In this document: positions 13,663 to 21,103 of the stretch, piece after piece
How the letters are laid out: each line of letters starts with the position of its first letter
Numbering within the stretch: position 1 is the stretch's first letter
NCBI GenBank assembly: GCA_016212635.1
Contig: JACRFR010000020.1
Span: 1-28,982 of the forward strand
Reading direction: 5' to 3'
DNA length: 28,982 bases
Source: Candidatus Liptonbacteria bacterium
GTDB taxonomy: Bacteria > Patescibacteriota > Minisyncoccia > UBA6257 > 2-01-FULL-56-20
Position numbers and translations under genes: made by a program
Notes under the pieces: model-generated
What the model saw: only the letters and a program-made list of their open reading frames with translations
Databases searched by the model: none
What the model was told of the DNA's origin: nothing

Positions 13663-14940
13663 ATGAAACGCGCCAAAGATATTGTCCGTCCCATTTTAAC
13701 CAGCGTGAAAGTTGTCGGGGTCGGCGGCGGCGGGGGCAATGCCGTCTCCCGCATGGCTAAGGACTTCCACCGGGGGGTGGAGTTTATGGCGATCAATACC
13801 GATCAGCAAGACCTGGACCAGTGCGAGGTCAAGCGCAAGATCTATATCGGCCGGAACCTGACGCGCGGCATGGGTACCGGCATGAATCCGGATCTGGGCC
13901 GGCAGGCGGCGGAGGAGAACCGCTCGGAAATTGCAGAGGCGCTACGCGGCACGGATCTGGTGTTCATCTCCGCTGGCCTGGGCGGGGGTACGGGCAGCGG
14001 CGCCTCGCCCGTGATTGCGGAGGTGGCCAAGCAGGCCGGAGCTTTGACTATTGCGGTGGTGACCAGGCCGTTCTCGTTTGAAGGCACGCAGCGGGAGCGG
14101 ATCGCGCAGGACGCTCTGGTCCGGCTCAAAGAAAAAGTGGACGCCTTGATCGTTGTGCCCAACGATCGCATCTTCTCTCTGATCAGTAAGGACACCCCGT
14201 TACTTAAAGCGTTTCAGGCGATCGACGAGGTGTTGCGCAATGCTCTGGTAGGTGTGGTGGAGCTGATCCTGACCGCTGGTATTATTAATGTCGACTTTGC
14301 GGACTTGAAGGCCATCATGCAGGACGCCGGCTCGGCCATTATTGGAATCGGCATAGCCAGCGGTCCGGATCGGGCGGTTCAGGCAGTCAACCAAGCCTTG
14401 AACTCGCCGCTGGTGGAAGTCAGCGCCGAGGGGGCGCATGGGGTGCTCCTGGGCGTTGCCGGCAGCCGGGATCTGAAAATGGCCGAGATCAACGACGCGG
14501 CGCGGTTAGTAGCCCAAACCGTGGATCCTTCCGCCAAGATAATCTTCGGCGCTTATTTCGACCGGCGGCTCAAGCCCAACCAGGTCAAAGTTACTTTGAT
14601 CGCCACCGGTTTCACTCATAACGGCATCGGCAGCCCCAACTCCCTTTTTGCCGCGACTGCCTATGAACATAAATCCCCGGGTATTTTAAGCGGTCTCCCG
14701 TCGTCCGCCAGCCTGGCCGGAGAGGAGGAGGCGGATAAAACGAAGCATGGCAAAGAGCCCCCCAAACCGATGAGCAGTTCGTCAGAGTCCCGGCTGGCGG
14801 CGCAAGCCAGTGCGGATGATTTTGATGATTACCCCTTGCCCACCGGACAGCACGCCAAGGACAGTTCCTCCGTGGGACCCAAGAAAAAAGAGTCCGATAT
14901 CTGGGACATCCCGACGTTTTTGAGGAAGAGAAAGAAGTAG
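13663..14940 (+). CDS. ftsZ: Cell division GTPase FtsZ
   Basis: 425 aa. The tubulin-like GTPase forms the division ring. The nucleotide site starts with KVVGVGGGGGNAVSRM; the signature GGGTGSG is near residues 107-113; and the T7 catalytic loop NVDFADLKAIM near 209-219 keeps both acidic residues. The early loop reads TRGMGTGMNPDLG where most FtsZ have TRGLGAGGNPEIG, a mild change. A Ser/Lys/Glu-rich linker of about 80 residues leads to the C-terminal peptide DIWDIPTFLRKRKK, which should bind FtsA. An intact, conventional FtsA-FtsZ pair is therefore encoded. Confidence 0.96.
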   Translation: MKRAKDIVRPILTSVKVVGVGGGGGNAVSRMAKDFHRGVEFMAINTDQQDLDQCEVKRKIYIGRNLTRGMGTGMNPDLGRQAAEENRSEIAEALRGTDLVFISAGLGGGTGSGASPVIAEVAKQAGALTIAVVTRPFSFEGTQRERIAQDALVRLKEKVDALIVVPNDRIFSLISKDTPLLKAFQAIDEVLRNALVGVVELILTAGIINVDFADLKAIMQDAGSAIIGIGIASGPDRAVQAVNQALNSPLVEVSAEGAHGVLLGVAGSRDLKMAEINDAARLVAQTVDPSAKIIFGAYFDRRLKPNQVKVTLIATGFTHNGIGSPNSLFAATAYEHKSPGILSGLPSSASLAGEEEADKTKHGKEPPKPMSSSSESRLAAQASADDFDDYPLPTGQHAKDSSSVGPKKKESDIWDIPTFLRKRKK

Positions 14941-15018
14941 AAGCGAATCTTTGCGAATATCGACGCGAATCAACGCGAAAAAAAGACTGATGTAAGCTCG
15001 AAGGTTTGTGTGGCTAAT

Positions 15019-15034
15019 AATAGGCGCGCCTATT
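15019..15034. other. Perfect 16-bp palindrome AATAGGCGCGCCTATT
   Basis: Lies between ftsZ and the next gene, 10 bases before its start. Followed by TTATG, not a long T-run, so it may be a weak terminator of ftsZ (stem of six to seven with a tiny loop) or an operator for the unknown gene. TATTTT at 15031-15036 could serve as a -10 box placed for a leaderless message from 15045. Confidence 0.45.
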
Positions 15035-15044
15035 TTATGAACTA

Positions 15045-15575
15045 ATGAGTGGAGACCCCTCACCGATAAAAAGACCGGAGCCGGCCGTGGCGGAAACTAC
15101 TGAATCGCCGGAACGAACACTCGAGCGCTTGCGCGCCGGTACCATCCGGGCGTTTCAGGAACTGGCTGACGGCAAAGCGGATACGGATGCGACCGGGCGC
15201 CGGCTCGAGATGATCCTCGCGGGGGTTTTCGACAAGATATCGCCCGAAGCGGCCAAAAAATCTCCGGAGGTTGGTAAGATTTTTAAGGAACGCCCGGGCG
15301 TTCGTCCCGCGGGTCCGGAATACTGCGATGTTAACTCTGGGGATCCTAAATATGCGAAAGCTGATCTCTTTGCGTCGATTTTTTTAAGCGGCGTATTTTC
15401 GAAACTGGGTCACTATATCTTTGATAGGTATAACAGGAATATGTTTCCTCCCGAGTCTCTCCGGAAGGAAATCAACCTGGCGCTTCGCGAGTTCGGTCGT
15501 ACCCCGTCTGTCGATCCCGAGCCGACCAGAATATTCAGAGCGCCCGATGCGCCCCAGGCGGGAAAAACGGACTAA
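15045..15575 (+). CDS. Hypothetical protein
   Basis: 176 aa, not recognised. The N-terminal 25 residues are Pro/Glu/Thr-rich and probably disordered. Residues about 26-75 form a likely helical segment (ERTLERLRAGTIRAFQELAD and RRLEMILAGVFDKISPEA). A second helical block with a moderately hydrophobic stretch, KADLFASIFLSGVFSKLGHYIF, lies near 104-126 but is too short and mixed for a confident membrane helix. No signal peptide, repeats or catalytic motif is seen. It ends three bases before the stop of rmuC, which converges on it. It might be a small cytoplasmic helical protein; no function is proposed. Confidence 0.65.
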   Translation: MSGDPSPIKRPEPAVAETTESPERTLERLRAGTIRAFQELADGKADTDATGRRLEMILAGVFDKISPEAAKKSPEVGKIFKERPGVRPAGPEYCDVNSGDPKYAKADLFASIFLSGVFSKLGHYIFDRYNRNMFPPESLRKEINLALREFGRTPSVDPEPTRIFRAPDAPQAGKTD

Positions 15576-15578
15576 TCG

Positions 15579-16700
15579 CTACGCCTCGATCTCTTGGGCT
15601 GGTTTCGGCAGGACCAGCGGCTCGGCGGCCAATCCGGCGCTCACGCCGGTTATACGTTTCACATCCTTGTCCACTTTACCCAGTTCTTTATAGGCGGCGT
15701 TATAGTGATTGACGGTCGTGCCTAGGGCGTTGCCCAGGCGACCCACAAAATCTTCGTAAACTCGAAGGTGTTTACCCAGCTCGTCCACCCACTTAATGAT
15801 GTCCTTGGCGCGTTCTTCGATGCGGAAGGCCTTGAAGCCATAGAGCACGCTGTGCAGGTAGGCCGCAAAGGTGGTAGGGGAGACGATGATAACCTTCTTT
15901 TCGTTGTAGGCGTAGTCGATCAGGTTGCGGGTGTTAACCTTGAGCGCTCCGACTTCGTTGATCAGCAGGTCGTAATAAATACCCTCGGCGGGGATGAACA
16001 TAAAAGCAAAGGGCAGAGTGCCTTCTTCCGGCCGGATGTACTTGGCGGTCTCGTCGATCCTTTTCTTCAGGTCGTTCTTGAAATCCTTTTCTAGTTCTTC
16101 CCGCTGTTTGTCATCGATGGCGTTCACCACTCGGTTGTAATTGTCCAGTGAAAACTTGGCGTCCACCGGTATAAACCCCTCCCGAGTTTTAATGATCGCA
16201 TCCACCGTCTCGCCATTTTTGAAACGGTGCTGCATTTCGTAGCCGTCCGGCGGGAGCATATTGGCCAGGATCAGTTCCAGCGAGGCCTCCCCCAGATTGC
16301 CGCGCTGTTTTTGGTGGCGCAGGGTCTTTTCCAGATTGGCCAGCTGGTCGGCAATGGTCACGAATTGACGCGTGGCTTCGTTGGTCTTGGTTTGTTCCTT
16401 GGCCACGTCCACCAAGCTAGAGCGCATTTGCTGGCTGATCTCCTGGAGCAGCTTTTGGGACTCGGAAAACTGGGTGCGGACGGTTTCCTGCATCTCCTTG
16501 CGCGATTCGCCCAACTTGGCATCCAAGACCGACTGCAATTCCTGCACCTGCCGGACCTGGTCTTGGATCTGGTTTTGGAGGAGCAAGAGGGCTTGCGCTT
16601 GGGCCGGGTCCTTGGGGACCGGGCTCGAAAACCGCCTTAAAATTAAGCCTAAAACTGCTACCAGGAGCACAGTAACGACAACCAATAGGGTGATCTCCAT
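15579..16700 (-). CDS. rmuC: DNA recombination protein RmuC
   Basis: 373 aa from the ATG at 16700; a TTG four codons upstream is possible but would overlap the -35 box of the divergent promoter. RmuC-family proteins have a restriction-endonuclease-like fold and limit DNA inversions. An N-terminal membrane helix (ITLLVVVTVLLVAVLGLIL) is followed by a long coiled coil (about residues 30-125) and the RmuC domain: GNLGEASLELILANMLPPDGY, VDAIIKTREGFIPVDAKFSLD with the conserved D...DxK core, LPFAFMFIPAEGIYYDLL, and IIVSPTTFAAYLHSVLYGF. Divergent from the surface gene at 16793 with shared promoter DNA. Confidence 0.92.
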   Translation of the reverse strand: MEITLLVVVTVLLVAVLGLILRRFSSPVPKDPAQAQALLLLQNQIQDQVRQVQELQSVLDAKLGESRKEMQETVRTQFSESQKLLQEISQQMRSSLVDVAKEQTKTNEATRQFVTIADQLANLEKTLRHQKQRGNLGEASLELILANMLPPDGYEMQHRFKNGETVDAIIKTREGFIPVDAKFSLDNYNRVVNAIDDKQREELEKDFKNDLKKRIDETAKYIRPEEGTLPFAFMFIPAEGIYYDLLINEVGALKVNTRNLIDYAYNEKKVIIVSPTTFAAYLHSVLYGFKAFRIEERAKDIIKWVDELGKHLRVYEDFVGRLGNALGTTVNHYNAAYKELGKVDKDVKRITGVSAGLAAEPLVLPKPAQEIEA

Positions 16701-16705
16701 TGCTG

Positions 16706-16734
16706 TTGACAATTGTAATTGACTATAGTATAAT
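16706..16734 (+). promoter_or_regulatory. Consensus sigma-70 promoter of the 16793 surface gene
   Basis: TTGACA (16706-16711), 17-bp spacer, TATAAT (16729-16734): a full match to the consensus at both boxes. The predicted 5' leader is about 50 nt. On the other strand TATACT (from 16732 down to 16727) could be the -10 box for rmuC, so the two genes may share overlapping divergent promoters. This is the strongest promoter in the window and implies high expression of the surface protein. Confidence 0.85.
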
Positions 16735-16792
16735 ATGTATCGTACGAGGATAAGGGTGCGGAATAAGTCACCGCAACCTAACTATTATAACC

Positions 16793-17965
16793 ATGATCAA
16801 CGCTACAGTTAAAGGCTTCCGTTACGGCCTAATTGTGACTGGCATCCTTGCGATCGGTTTCTTGGCGGTCCAGGTGGCGCAGGCCCAGGTGTACCAGTAC
16901 AATCCCTATTATCCGGCCAATCAGCTGAACGAAGGCGCCGCGCGGGTGCGGACGCTGAATGCGGCTTTGATCAGCGGCAACTCCGCCATGCTGCAAGCCG
17001 CAGTGAATCCCAACTCGGTTCAGACCTCTTTCAACTTCGAGTACGGTGAGACCCAGGCGCTGGGCTCCACTACTCCGACCCAGAATATGGGCGGCGGCAA
17101 CTACGATTCCACCGTGACCGCCAGTCTGACCAACCTGCGGCCCGGCGCGACCTATTACTTCCGCGTCGTGGCGCGCAATCCTTACGGTATCTCCAACAGC
17201 ACGATCGGAAGTTTCCAGACGGTCAGCCAGCCGGAGCCTTCCAGTGTCCCCATGAGCGGTGCGAATAGTTCGGCCAACTCGAGCGCGAACAGCGCGACCA
17301 GCGCCACAGCTAAAAATACCAGCGTCGCGAACCGCTCCGGATCCGGCGCGAGCACGGCCAGCACCCAGAAAACTTACACTGTGAAATCCACTGCCACCCC
17401 CGCGACCGCCAAACTGGCTGCCGCTCCTGCGAGTCCTTCTCTGGTCTGCATTCAGTTCGGCGCAGGACTCGCGGAAGGCAAGCCGGTATCCGATGGAGAG
17501 ATCAGTTACGCGATCGGTTACCGCAACACCTGCACCTTCCCGCTCAAAGACGCCGGTTTGCTCTTGAGTCTCCCCAAGGGCGTGCAGCTCTTGTCCACCG
17601 ACCGCCAGTTCACTTTAAACGGCGACCAGACCGTGAGTTACGCCCTGGGCACGATCCCTCCCAAGGGTGAGGGACAAGTTACGGTGCGGGGAGTGGTCAA
17701 GCGAGTAGTTAAGGCGAATGAGGATCTGACTTTGACCGCCACCTTGAGTTTCTTCGACCCTGCCGGTGACTTGCAAGCCCTGGTCGCGTTCCTAACCACT
17801 CGCGGCACGGGCAACGTGCAGACCGCTTCCATCTTCAGCATTCTCTCCGGTATCGCGACGCGCTGGCTGGTCTCGATAATCCTGATTGTCATCATTCTTG
17901 CCTTGATCGTCTGGACCCTGATCAAGCGGAGCCGGGCGGATCGGAAGGAGTTCGTGGTGGTCTAG
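16793..17965 (+). CDS. Membrane-anchored surface protein with FN3-like and DUF11-like domains
   Basis: 390 aa. An N-terminal signal peptide (YGLIVTGILAIGFLAVQVAQAQ) leads to one FN3-like repeat at about residues 55-143, with the marks VNPNSVQTSFNFEYGETQALG and LRPGATYYFRVVARNPYG. A Ser/Ala/Asn/Thr linker of about 65 residues follows, then a DUF11-like beta domain (about 212-340, LVCIQFGAGLAEGKPVSDGE onward), a membrane helix (WLVSIILIVIILALIVWTLI) and a short basic tail ending KEFVVV. The N-terminus is therefore outside and the tail in the cytoplasm. The order FN3 - DUF11-like - helix - tail is the same as at the end of the giant protein at 21104, so the two are paralogues. Likely a cell-surface adhesin or structural protein; partner unknown. 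Confidence 0.85.
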   Translation: MINATVKGFRYGLIVTGILAIGFLAVQVAQAQVYQYNPYYPANQLNEGAARVRTLNAALISGNSAMLQAAVNPNSVQTSFNFEYGETQALGSTTPTQNMGGGNYDSTVTASLTNLRPGATYYFRVVARNPYGISNSTIGSFQTVSQPEPSSVPMSGANSSANSSANSATSATAKNTSVANRSGSGASTASTQKTYTVKSTATPATAKLAAAPASPSLVCIQFGAGLAEGKPVSDGEISYAIGYRNTCTFPLKDAGLLLSLPKGVQLLSTDRQFTLNGDQTVSYALGTIPPKGEGQVTVRGVVKRVVKANEDLTLTATLSFFDPAGDLQALVAFLTTRGTGNVQTASIFSILSGIATRWLVSIILIVIILALIVWTLIKRSRADRKEFVVV

Positions 17966-18057
17966 AGTAATCGCAAATAACGCAAATTTAGGCAAATAAC
18001 GCGAATGGGAGCAGGGACGAGAAACGAAGAGTGAGTAGCGAGTAGAGAGTAGGGAGA
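17966..18057. repeat. Repeat junction after the 16793 gene
   Basis: AGTAATCGCAAATAACGC is shared with the pilB-pilC junction (2083-2100), and CAAATAACGC occurs again about 20 bp on. It is followed by the heptamer array AGTGAGT, AGCGAGT, AGAGAGT, AGGGAGA at 18030-18057. Confidence 0.75.
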
Positions 18058-18086
18058 TAATCAAAAGTTGTCACCGAGAAAGCAGG

Positions 18087-18124
18087 GCCCTCCGAATAAT
18101 AGCGGAGGGCTTTGTGATTTTTCG
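18087..18124 (+). terminator. Rho-independent terminator
   Basis: GCCCTCCG (18087-18094), loop AATAATAG, CGGAGGGC (18103-18110): a perfect eight-bp stem followed by TTTGTGATTTTT. It lies about 120 bp after the 16793 gene and faces away from it. It would end that transcript. Confidence 0.85.
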
Positions 18125-18443
18125 TTATCCGGTAACTCTGACCCGATATTGGGCTGTCGGGTCTAGGTCATCGAATGACGCCGCATTGAGTCCCGAATCT
18201 TAGCGCAACATTCACTCACCGAAAGACATAAAATTAAAAATTCATTGAGTGTGATTCCTGTACGGTGGTGTGACCCATGAGTCAAGATATCACACGATTG
18301 TCCGATCGGACAATCGTGTGATATTGGGAATTGCGGGGAGGGAGGTCGAGTCGGGGCAGGGAACGCGGGCGGCGGGGTTGGGCTGGGTTAATCCACCCCG
18401 ACCGGCACAAAGTTCCCGATCCGCTACCGGGTCGGGACGGCAA
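18125..18443. repeat. Gene-free stretch with imperfect hairpins and a long palindrome
   Basis: No convincing gene on either strand. GACCCGA...TCGGGTC near 18140-18163 forms a hairpin. GGTCATCGAATGAC near 18166 resembles the GGTCATCGCAAGAC arms at 20395 and 20570. A perfect 38-bp palindrome is at 18287-18324 (separate entry). From 18330 to 18443 the DNA is G-rich with a weak CGGGGT/ACCCCG stem. It separates the 16793 gene from the end of the HEPN gene. Confidence 0.6.
18287..18324. repeat. Perfect 38-bp palindrome
   Basis: Each 19-base half, beginning ATATCACACGATTGTCCGA, is the exact reverse complement of the other, with the centre at 18305/18306 and no spacer. The next bases outward do not pair. 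No T-run follows on either side, so it is not a standard terminator. It could be a cruciform, a dimer-binding site or a recombination scar. Confidence 0.9.
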
Positions 18444-18812
18444 CTATCTTGCCAGCGATTCCTTGAGGTTGGCGAAAAGGCGCAGGTAGTCCTTGAGCCG
18501 GCCGTAAATGCCCTCCGCCAGCTCCTCGTTGTAGGTATGAACGGATAGATTCCGATCTTCGATCATCTTGAGCCATCGGGGGTCATCGGTCAGGAGGTCC
18601 ATTCGGAAGGCCTCCATTAAGGAGTCCCGGGGAGACCGGCAAATAACGCCCTTGTTCCCCAGGCGCACCTTGATCGATTTCCAGGCCAGCTCAAAAGTTA
18701 GCTCAAAACGCTTAATGGCCGAGTCGCGGTTAGCCACCGTCCGCGGTTCACCCAAGATCTCCGCCAGGCGTTCGACGGATAACGAAAAAGAATTGAGTGT
18801 TTCTTCGGTCAT
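18444..18812 (-). CDS. HEPN-type partner of a nucleotidyltransferase (HI0074 family)
   Basis: 122 aa. The pattern RDSAIKRFELTFELAWKSIK, SPRDSLMEAF and the HEPN motif RNLSVHTYNE (R-x4-H) near residues 87-96 match the HI0074/NTase substrate-binding family, all-helical proteins that pair with a small nucleotidyltransferase. In related HEPN/MNT modules the HEPN protein is an RNase toxin and the MNT enzyme neutralises it by nucleotidylation. The start is one base after the stop of the MNT gene, so the two form an operon. The toxin role is inference from related modules; members of this subfamily have also been described just as binding partners. Confidence 0.88.
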   Translation of the reverse strand: MTEETLNSFSLSVERLAEILGEPRTVANRDSAIKRFELTFELAWKSIKVRLGNKGVICRSPRDSLMEAFRMDLLTDDPRWLKMIEDRNLSVHTYNEELAEGIYGRLKDYLRLFANLKESLAR

Positions 18813-18813
18813 T

Positions 18814-19104
18814 TTAGAGAGTTTGCGCGTAGCTCATTACCTCTTGGCGAAACCTTTGATCGGTTTGGTTTAAATCCACCAGGTCTATGCGCCGCAGGGT
18901 CGGAATTCCCAGGATCTCCTCCCGGATGCGCAAAAGCAGCGGGTCGTCCACCGGTTGCGGTCCCAGGATCCCCACGTCTATGTCGGAAGTCGGTTCCGCC
19001 GAACCCTTAGCCCAGGAACCGAAGAGCAGTATCTTAAACTTGCGGTCGGGCAAGTGGCGGCGGATTATAGCCGTTAATTCTTTGATGATGTCTTTATTTT
19101 CCAT
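18814..19104 (-). CDS. MNT-type minimal nucleotidyltransferase
   Basis: 96 aa. The catalytic signature GSWAKGSAEPTSDIDVG fits GSx10DxD of polymerase-beta-like nucleotidyltransferases, and a further acidic residue is in RRIDLVDLNQ. The protein is short, as expected for MNT domains. It is the first gene of the pair and probably acts as antitoxin or modifier for the HEPN protein downstream. It diverges from the 19227 gene; the space between (19105-19226) holds the promoter of that gene. A weak GATAAAAT just before its own start could be the -10 box. Confidence 0.9.
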   Translation of the reverse strand: MENKDIIKELTAIIRRHLPDRKFKILLFGSWAKGSAEPTSDIDVGILGPQPVDDPLLLRIREEILGIPTLRRIDLVDLNQTDQRFRQEVMSYAQTL

Positions 19105-19145
19105 CGGTTTGATTTTATCACGAATGGAGCAAAGAGAAAGTGGGC

Positions 19146-19174
19146 TTGCAATACACTCATTTTTATGTTATAAG
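19146..19174 (+). promoter_or_regulatory. Sigma-70-type promoter of the 19227 gene
   Basis: TTGCAA (19146-19151), 17-bp spacer, TATAAG (19169-19174). The predicted leader is about 45 nt and contains a hairpin and a Shine-Dalgarno site. Confidence 0.65.
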
Positions 19175-19190
19175 TTGGGTGGAATAGACG

Positions 19191-19221
19191 GGCCGGGGCG
19201 GATAGTCCCGGCCTTAGGAGG
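19191..19221 (+). promoter_or_regulatory. Leader hairpin followed by a strong ribosome binding site
   Basis: GGCCGGG (19191-19197) pairs with CCCGGCC (19207-19213), a perfect seven-bp stem. Two bases later AGGAGG (19216-19221) sits five bases before the TTG start at 19227. It is the only full Shine-Dalgarno site at proper spacing seen in the window, and it decides the rare start codon. Confidence 0.75.
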
Positions 19222-19226
19222 TTAAA

Positions 19227-20222
19227 TTGAAAAAAACATGGAGAAGGGCCGCCACCCTCCTGCTGATCCTTTTCTGCGCCGTGGCGGCGGCGCAAGGACA
19301 ACCGGCAGAGACCAAGCCGGCCGCCGCCGAGCAACTACCGGCTTGCCGGTTGCGAGTGCCCGGGGTCAATCCGACCCGGCAGATCGCCACCGGCGAGTGC
19401 TCCGTTTCGGCCGGGCCAGGGGGCCCAGTGGAGATGGAGCAAAAAAACGGCCCGGCCGTCCGCTGCCAGTTGGCAGCGGAGGAGAGGATCACTGTTGGGG
19501 CCGCCAGGCCGTGGGTGGCCTGGTGTGGCAACGAGTTCCGGCCGCTGGGCTGGACGTTGCCATCCTGCCCGGCACCGGCACCCCCGCCGCCCGCGCCACT
19601 TACCACCCGCATCCGGGTGGAGTCCGGCGGGATCTACGCCGGTCCCGGGTCGACGGTCACGGTCAGCCCGGCGCTTTCTCCAGGGGAGATGGGGCCGGAG
19701 CTGGAGCCGGTACCTGGGCGCGTGGCTCCGGCGCCGCCCGTTCCGGCCACGATATCGTCGCCGACACTCGCCATCACGCCGGCGGCGACGTCGGCTCACG
19801 TCGGGGCCGTCCTGGGCTTCCTGGCGCTGTTTGACCCGGATGGCCCGGGGTCGGACACGCCGCGTGATGTCACGGGCGTGGCGAGCTGGTCATCGCTCGC
19901 CCCCGGCGTCCGCGCCGGGGCCCCGGGGTGGTTCCGCTTTGACGAGCGCGGAGCCGCCGCGGTCGGCGCGACCTACGGCGGGCTGACAGCGGCCGCCGCG
20001 GTCACCGTGTCTGGCAAGAACCGCGCAGCCGCCGCTCGCGGGTGCGGCGGCAAGTGCAAGGCCGCCGTGATACTCGGCCTTGCGGCTGGCGGGACCGTCG
20101 GCGGCCTCTACGGCGCCGGCGTGATTGGGGGCAACGGGCAGCCCGCCGCCACGGGGCAGAGGGTCTGCCCAAACCCGGTGTGCCCGATTGGGTCACCGGG
20201 GTGTGCCCACCCCTGCCCATAG
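19227..20222 (+). CDS. GC-rich secreted protein with one Ig-like (BIG-type) domain and Cys-rich tail
   Basis: 331 aa from a TTG start chosen by the AGGAGG site; the frame gives a clean signal peptide (KKTWRRAATLLLILFCAVAA). After a Cys-containing region and a Pro-rich linker, residues about 178-263 form an Ig-like domain with ALFDPDGPGSDTPRDVTGVASW. This closely matches AEYDPDGPGSQPPQNVTGLASW in the giant protein downstream. A hydrophobic Gly/Ala stretch (AVILGLAAGGTVGGLYGAGVIGG, near 282-304) could be a membrane helix, and the tail CPNPVCPIGSPGCAHPCP has four cysteines. The gene is much richer in GC than its neighbours and alone has a strong Shine-Dalgarno site, which suggests another origin or different selection. 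Function unknown; a secreted or anchored partner of the giant protein is possible. Confidence 0.7.
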   Translation: MKKTWRRAATLLLILFCAVAAAQGQPAETKPAAAEQLPACRLRVPGVNPTRQIATGECSVSAGPGGPVEMEQKNGPAVRCQLAAEERITVGAARPWVAWCGNEFRPLGWTLPSCPAPAPPPPAPLTTRIRVESGGIYAGPGSTVTVSPALSPGEMGPELEPVPGRVAPAPPVPATISSPTLAITPAATSAHVGAVLGFLALFDPDGPGSDTPRDVTGVASWSSLAPGVRAGAPGWFRFDERGAAAVGATYGGLTAAAAVTVSGKNRAAAARGCGGKCKAAVILGLAAGGTVGGLYGAGVIGGNGQPAATGQRVCPNPVCPIGSPGCAHPCP

Positions 20223-20280
20223 GTGGCAGAGGTGCGGCGAAGATTCTTCGGCAGTGGAGAGGCCTTACTAAGCCCACGAC

Positions 20281-20745
20281 CCCACTGCCGCATTTCCGAG
20301 TCCGGCTGGCAGGAAATTGCCAGATGGATTCAGAAGTGAAGATTGAAGTAACAAATATCGGGTCTTGCGATGACCGCAGAACCGATAATGTTTAGGTCAT
20401 CGCAAGACGCCATGACCCACTGCCGCACTTCCGAGTCCGGCTGATAGACGCAGATCTTCGTGAAACTTACGCGGATTAACGCGGATCAAACCAGGTGGAT
20501 TCAGAAATGAAGATCGAAAAAGTCAATGTTGGGTCTTGCGATGACCTGGGGACGGGAACTTAATGTTGGGGTCATCGCAAGACCTAATATTGTGTCATCC
20601 GAAGACCCTTCAACAAGCTCAGGACAAGCCTGCAGCCAAGATTCTTAATATTTAGGCCTTCGGATGACAGGGTCCCGCCGGAGGCGGGCAGGCATCGCAA
20701 GACACCGCGACCCAACTGCCGCATTTCAAAGATTGGCTATTTTCG
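20281..20745. repeat. Tandem repeat units with GGTCTTGCGATGACC hairpins
   Basis: Two copies of CCCACTGCCGCAYTTCCGAG begin at 20281 and 20415 (134-bp period), and a third, shortened CCCAACTGCCGCATTTC is at 20711. Each of the first two is followed by a shared GTGGATTCAGAARTGAAGAT-like stretch (TGGATTCAGAA) and then by an inverted repeat: 20362-20375 with 20395-20408 (14 bp, perfect) and 20532-20546 with 20570-20584 (15 bp, perfect). The third copy has only the right arm (GCATCGCAAGAC at 20691). The units look like small non-autonomous repeats; no transposase is nearby. Confidence 0.8.
20594..20668. repeat. Small inverted-repeat insertion inside the tandem repeat
   Basis: GTCATCCGAAG (20594-20604) pairs with CTTCGGATGAC (20658-20668). 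Between them lies cttcaacaagctcaggacaa, a form of the 'gacaagctcaggg' word seen in many genomes of this radiation. It interrupts the second tandem unit and separates it from the partial third unit. Confidence 0.7.
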
Positions 20746-20999
20746 CGGAGAGAGTAGGTAAGTTTTGAAATGAGGTTTTGATTAAGGGTCAGAAATAGGA
20801 CCGATGTATTGGATAAGTCTAGTAAGTCTTATAAGTCCAGTTAGTCCTACATCCCGTAGGAACGGGTTGGCGCTGTTCGAAAACGTCAAAAAGTTATTCC
20901 CTGAACCCGTCGAAGGGTAGCTTTTTGGCGGGTACATGGCATGGCCCTCGACAAGCTCGGGCAATAAAATCGGTGGTTTCCGAGCAGCGCCCGACTGGT

Positions 21000-21028
21000 T
21001 TGACAGAGAGAGTATACTGTTGTAAAAT
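21000..21028 (+). promoter_or_regulatory. Sigma-70-type promoter of the giant surface gene
   Basis: TTGACA (21000-21005), 17-bp spacer, TAAAAT (21023-21028). The leader would be about 70 nt. A TATACT at 21013 is too close to this -35 box. Just downstream, CGAGGCGTAAAATAAGGG resembles CGAGGATAAGGG in the leader of the 16793 gene, a possible shared leader motif. Confidence 0.65.
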
Positions 21029-21103
21029 CCGAGGCGTAAAATAAGGGCATAAATGCATCCATGTGTCCATCCGAAGTGCCCAAAATATCCAAATAAAACC
21101 AAC

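Larger units (their letters stand above)
20223..21052. repeat. Repeat-packed 830-bp gap, no gene seen
   Basis: No believable coding frame. It holds a tandem unit with hairpins at 20281-20745, a small inverted element at 20594-20668, a CCCGCC-GGA-GGCGGG hairpin at 20674-20688, and two more copies of a Patescibacteria-type 'gacaagctcaggg' word (ccgtcgaaggg near 20910, ctcgacaagctcggg near 20947). Its end carries the promoter of the giant gene. Confidence 0.65.

Noticed and set aside
18287..18324. Palindrome as a transcription terminator
   Set aside because: No loop and no T-run on either strand; a proper terminator is already present at 18087-18124.
19238..19986. Several long frames on both strands within 19238-20290
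   Set aside because: The very GC-rich DNA leaves all frames open. The frame from 19227 is the only one with a ribosome binding site, a signal peptide and similarity to an Ig domain of the giant protein.
20281..20745. CRISPR array
   Set aside because: The repeats are few, long, unevenly spaced and contain large hairpins; there are no uniform spacers and no cas genes.
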